The notes under the pieces: model-generated
Database searches by the model: none
Told to the model about the DNA's origin: nothing
What the model saw: the letters and a program-made list of their open reading frames with translations, nothing else
Made by a program: the position numbers and the translations under genes
DNA from: Cryptomeria japonica
Lineage: Eukaryota > Streptophyta > Pinopsida > Cupressales > Cupressaceae
Length of the DNA: 64,000 nucleotides
Assembly: GCF_030272615.1 (NCBI RefSeq)
Contig: NC_081406.1
Span: forward strand, 473,312,900 to 473,376,899
Direction: 5' to 3'
Part shown: piece by piece, positions 60,137 through 64,000 of the stretch
How positions within the stretch are numbered: the stretch's first letter is position 1
Layout of the letters: each line of letters starts with the position of its first letter

Positions 60137-61668
60137 ATTGATAACCACCTCCAAATTCTATTTATATGCCTCCCTCTTCTTGGTGTAGGGTTGGCTTTTG
60201 TACTTTCTATCAAAATCAATTCAAGAGCAAGCAATTTTTTGTCTTTTCTCATGTTTTGAGCTCCATTTGTATAGTAGTCCATATTGGGGCTTATCAATTC
60301 CATACTATACCTTTTGGAAAGTGATCTTGGTGTATATTCAATGCACTTTATGTAATTTATTTGCAGGTTGTACATTTGGAAGTTGGTTTTGTAAAATTGT
60401 TTCATTTTTGCTCTTTGGCTACCCTGTCAAGGGTTTTGACCTCCAAAATGCATCAACTTGTCTAATTCTAGGTTTGGGCTCCCATGGATGGACTTAGACA
60501 AGTTGTATTGCTCATTTACAGTGTAAATAATTCATTTTTTGGCCAGGTTTGTGCAAAAGAACTGCTTTTGAGTTCATGCTAGGCAAGTTGGAGATGGATT
60601 TGGCTAGCAATGTGAACAAAGACCAAACAAATTTGTGCTCAAAGGTCAATTGAGTGAAAAAATTAAGGCAGAGGTCTGCACTAGTTTTCTTGGAGATTTA
60701 GATGTATTTGGATCTCCAAACAATCTTTATTTCACCTTGCAAAAGTGTTGAGTTATAGCTGGCAGCAAGTACCCAATGTTGGGATTTTAATGACTTTTTG
60801 GATCTAAACTTGCTCTATGAACATGTTCATGCCTTGGAATCTTGTGATAGGTGTTGATAAAGTGTTTTTAGTTTATTAAATACATTGGTGAAGGTTTCTA
60901 AGAAGTGCTAACCCTTCAAAGTGCAGAAAAATAGTGAAATTGCAGTGACAGTGCATAAAACAATCACTTTATTGTTTGTATGGCAAGTGTTTGATGAAAT
61001 GTCATGTAGGGAAGTGTTGAAGAAGTGTTCTAAAATATGTGGTAGAGTTTCTACAAGAGTTTAGAATCTTGGTGTGGGGTTTAGAAGAGACTTCCTTTGT
61101 TTCATGTGCAAAACCCTCTTAAAACCCTCTTTTCTTGCCTAAAAATATGGACAGTCATTAAACCACCTTCTCAGGAGCCAAAACCATAAAAATCATTGAG
61201 CTTGGACCTTTTTGACATCATCCAAGTCAGTTTTCATGATGGTTATGGTCATTGTTTCCCTATGCAAGCAAAACTCACCCAATTAGGCCTCCACGGGCTA
61301 CTAGCCTTTTTAGCCCTATTTTTGACAAAAAAAAGTGAACCCGATTACTTTAAGGTTGCTAGAATCTTCAAAAGTTTTTAAAGATAGTTGAAAACAAACA
61401 ATGATACCAATTCAATCATTTTGGACAGTAAAGACATCATTTTGGGGTATGGACCTATGGTGGAGGGTTTGAGCAACATTGAGGAAACAAGCTAGAACAA
61501 AGTTGTATAACACACAATGGGGTGGTTGTTTGAGAAGAAGTGTGGGTGTTGAAGTTTTTTATTGCAAACACTAATTGAAAACAAAGAAAAATAATGTCCT
61601 TTGGGTCCACTTGATAGATTAAACCATTTTAGACCATTTGAGCAACTTCTCACTCAATCTCCTTATCA
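60137..61668 (+). repeat. Gypsy 3' LTR, second part
   Basis: Continues the LTR after the second copy of TGTTCGTACATGA. It matches 47225-48754 of the 5' LTR with scattered substitutions and ends TTATCA. The last copy of the degenerate duplication (TCCGC) follows. Confidence 0.93.
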
Positions 61669-63699
61669 TCCGCAAATACTATGGGCTCATTGTTTCTCTG
61701 CCTTAGTCAATGCTCCTCCATCATCTCGACATATATCATATAAACCAGTGCTCCTCCATAATATATCATTTAAACTAGTGCTCCTGAAACCACACAAATA
61801 GTCGATAAAGAAAATCAAACCAATATCATACTTAGCTGAACACGTTATCAAAGTTCACTGCCAAAAAATGTGAGAGAGATGCCTATCAATACCAATGAGA
61901 AATTCACATATTTCCACATGTTCTTCATAGCTTATTTTATTTGAGTGATATTTTCTTCATGTCAAGTGCGACCATCTTGACTATAGAATAATTGATAAAA
62001 GCATGTGGATCATTCCTCTGGTTTCTTAATCTTCCATCCTTTGTCGATGCAAACACATTTTTATCGGATCACTTATAATGCTATCTATCTATTAAAAGTG
62101 GACCTACAAAAGAGTTGGCAAACATTCATTGGTAGGGTGTGTCATTTTGAACATTCCAACTACATACTTGAATTCCTATTGTTATGAAAATCCAAGAGAG
62201 CATTCATATAGAAACTTTTGGTGACTTGGGTAAGGTTCCAATCCCACACTAAATTTGGTATCTTGAAAATGTTTCTCATTCTATACATGGATAAACTTGG
62301 AATAATCCTTTACCAATTCATGATGTATTAAAACTATTAAATGTTTTAAATATAATATTTAAGAAAATGGATATATAAAAAAGTATAAGAAGTAAGGAAT
62401 TCCTACTCATTTTCTTATATGTTTGATGTGCTCCCAAGGGAAATCATCAAAATCAAGAATTCTTAATCATATTTTTAGAGATGATTTTAAAATCACTTTC
62501 GATATATTATGAAGACTTGAATAATAAAATTTTACATAGTTTAAAATAGATAAAACAAAATATTGGATTGTTGTATAACAAACTTTTAAATTTTGGGTAG
62601 GAGTCCTTGCTTCTCTTACTCTCCACCATGTTATACTACAATGTTAAGATTTTATGTGTCATGTTATACCTTAAATGACAAATATATTTTAGTTGTACAC
62701 TTCACATATATGTAAATAATCTTATCATTAAAAGTTGTCAATGTAAGAAAATCACATTGTCTATGATTAATGTAAGATTATTTTTTGTCAGATTATTTTT
62801 TGTCATCAAACACATTTTTTGTCATCAAACACATTCAAAGGGGTGACATGTAATACATTCCTTAAGAATGTTATAAGAGGTGGTGTAGACTTGTACTTTC
62901 CTAGACCATCCATTATAAGTATTGATACATCACAATTTCCTTATTAAAGGCATCTTATAATATTTTTTCTATGAAATGTACAAGCTAGTTAATATGCATA
63001 AGTAAATTCAAATTGATAAATTTCTCACTAGCATCCTTTTTTGGAGATCAAAGAGATTTTTTATTCTATTTTGTGTTTGATCAAATTTTTAATCATACTA
63101 TAATAAATAAAACATACTATATTGATCATTATTATGGGTGGCTATCACCCTTATAAACTGTCTATGGAGCAAACCTAGAAAGGATAGCTCACTCGTTGCC
63201 TAATTTTTTTTTTGATCATTACTATATGTAGTAGCATGACTATTTTGTATTTTAAACAAGACAACTAATTTTTCATGCTTATTCTCATGAAATTATATTT
63301 TGATCTCCTTGCTACAAATTATTGGTCTATATTTTACATTTATGAGGAGTATTATATGATCTTTGGCAAATGACAAATGCATAATATTATGTTATTTCTT
63401 TGCACCAAAAATCAAATTTAATTGATTACTATGTTACTAACTATATTGTTTCTTTTATGGAGAGGTTATGCCTTCAAAACATATGGTGCAAGTGTTATTA
63501 CATGGATGATGCAATACTTTAATAAGAAGACTATCTTCTATCTTTCTTTGAATCAAATGAGCAAAATATGAGTGTATCTCCTGAAGAATCCATATGACCT
63601 TGAATATTTATGGAAGAGTTCCACTTGGATACATGTAAAAGTACCATCTTACTTGAAGTTATTTTACTCTTTCCAAATAATATCATTTCTAAAGTTCAA
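61669..63699. other. Non-coding stretch
   Basis: Two kilobases of AT-rich sequence with no supported gene. A 31-base segment around GTGCTCCTCCAT recurs at 61710 and 61748. A doubled TTTTTTGTCATCAAACACATT lies at 62795-62836. The 3' part may belong to the LTR element whose 3' LTR begins at 63965. Confidence 0.4.
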
Positions 63700-63895
63700 A
63701 TTGAATTTCGAATATTATGGGCACATCACTCAAGTGAAATTATTCCGTAACAAAGGCACCTTGAAGATTATGGGCACATCGCTCAAGTGAAATTAATTTA
63801 TAATAAAGGCACCTTGAATATCATGGGCACCTCACTCGAGCGAAATCATTCTATAATAAAGACACTTTGAAGATCATGGGCACATTGTATATATT
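63700..63895 (+). repeat. ~57 bp tandem repeat, 3.5 copies
   Basis: Units contain ATTATGGGCACATCNCTCAAG, then TGAAATTATT, then AAAGGCACCTTGAA. Copies start at about 63714, 63770 and 63828, with a partial fourth near 63880. Divergence rises towards the right. The array sits just upstream of a polypurine tract and LTR start, i.e. in the 3' untranslated part of a retroelement. Confidence 0.9.
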
Positions 63896-63953
63896 GGAAT
63901 TTTAGCCATCACTTTGAAATCCTCTATGCAATGATTGGTTTTAGGTGATGTCA

Positions 63954-63964
63954 TTAAGGGGGAG
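63954..63964 (+). promoter_or_regulatory. Polypurine tract of a partial LTR element
   Basis: TTAAGGGGGAG is directly followed by TGTACATGACACC, the arrangement expected before a 3' LTR. Confidence 0.7.
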
Positions 63965-64000
63965 TGTACATGACACCACTTAGTGGCTAAATCCTAGATT
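63965..64000 (+). repeat. Start of a 3' LTR, cut by the window end
   Basis: TGTACATGACACC follows a polypurine tract, so a 3' LTR probably begins here. Only 36 bases are visible, and no 5' partner was found in the window. Confidence 0.55.

Larger units (their letters stand above)
46788..61668 (+). mobile_element. Gypsy chromovirus-like element with nested LINE
   Basis: LTRs start TGGTGCAGGAGCACC and end TATCA. The 5' LTR is 46788-48754 (1,967 bases). The 3' LTR is 53447-53879 plus 60137-61668 (1,965 bases), split by a LINE. Flanks are CTCGC (46783-46787) and TCCGC (61669-61673), a duplication with two transitions. Internal order is gag, zinc knuckle, protease, RT, RNase H, integrase and a chromodomain-like end, i.e. 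Ty3/Gypsy. LTR differences are roughly one in twenty over the first 400 bases by eye, so this is much older than the Copia element at 30.8 kb. Several in-frame stops make it inactive. Confidence 0.93.

Overview
The window is nuclear DNA of a land plant, most likely a gymnosperm. It is AT-rich and dominated by nested plant retrotransposons (Copia, Gypsy with a chromodomain-like end, L1-type LINEs). It carries a plastid-derived trnK-UUU fragment and one clear host gene with a plant-type 60S ribosomal protein eL37 sequence split by a 3.7 kb intron. The conifer assignment is inferred from repeat style, intron length and very long LTRs; no species marker was seen.

Region by region. 0-4 kb: a decayed pogo/Tigger-like DDD transposase on the minus strand, then a 115 bp tandem duplication ending in a 17 bp hairpin. 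4.7-9.8 kb: a 5'-truncated L1-type LINE (plus strand) with a perfect 16 bp target site duplication, inserted into an unidentified reading frame that lies just upstream of a plastid trnK-UUU 5' exon. 11.5-15.8 kb: a 4.2 kb TG...CA unit with a perfect 5 bp duplication, read as a solo LTR, containing a tRNA-derived SINE-like insert. 19.9-20.3 kb: a complete 334 bp TRIM (miniature LTR retrotransposon) whose two 135 bp LTRs each contain a tRNA-like sequence with pol III A and B boxes. 21.0-25.1 kb: the RPL37 (eL37) gene on the minus strand, with telo-box motifs upstream. 28.4-29.5 kb: a minus-strand Copia remnant. 30.8-36.9 kb: a complete Copia element with LTRs that look identical by eye, but with one frameshift inside reverse transcriptase. 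37.9-45.2 kb: an internally deleted, Sirevirus-like Copia element (LTR, PBS, a gag with four zinc knuckles, then a long decayed ORF of unknown function), itself split by a 796 bp solo LTR and followed by another LTR. 46.8-61.7 kb: a Gypsy chromovirus-like element with ~1.97 kb LTRs; its 3' LTR is interrupted by a 6.2 kb minus-strand LINE that keeps both ORFs. The window ends in a tandem repeat, a polypurine tract and the first bases of a further LTR.

Only RPL37 looks like a working cellular gene. The rest records successive insertions. The youngest by LTR comparison is the 30.8 kb Copia element, and the LINE at 53.9-60.1 kb is younger than the Gypsy element it sits in. The observation I rate highest is the TRIM with a tRNA-like domain in its LTRs. 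It is analogous in layout to Cassandra TRIMs, which carry 5S rRNA sequences, and I do not recall a described equivalent.
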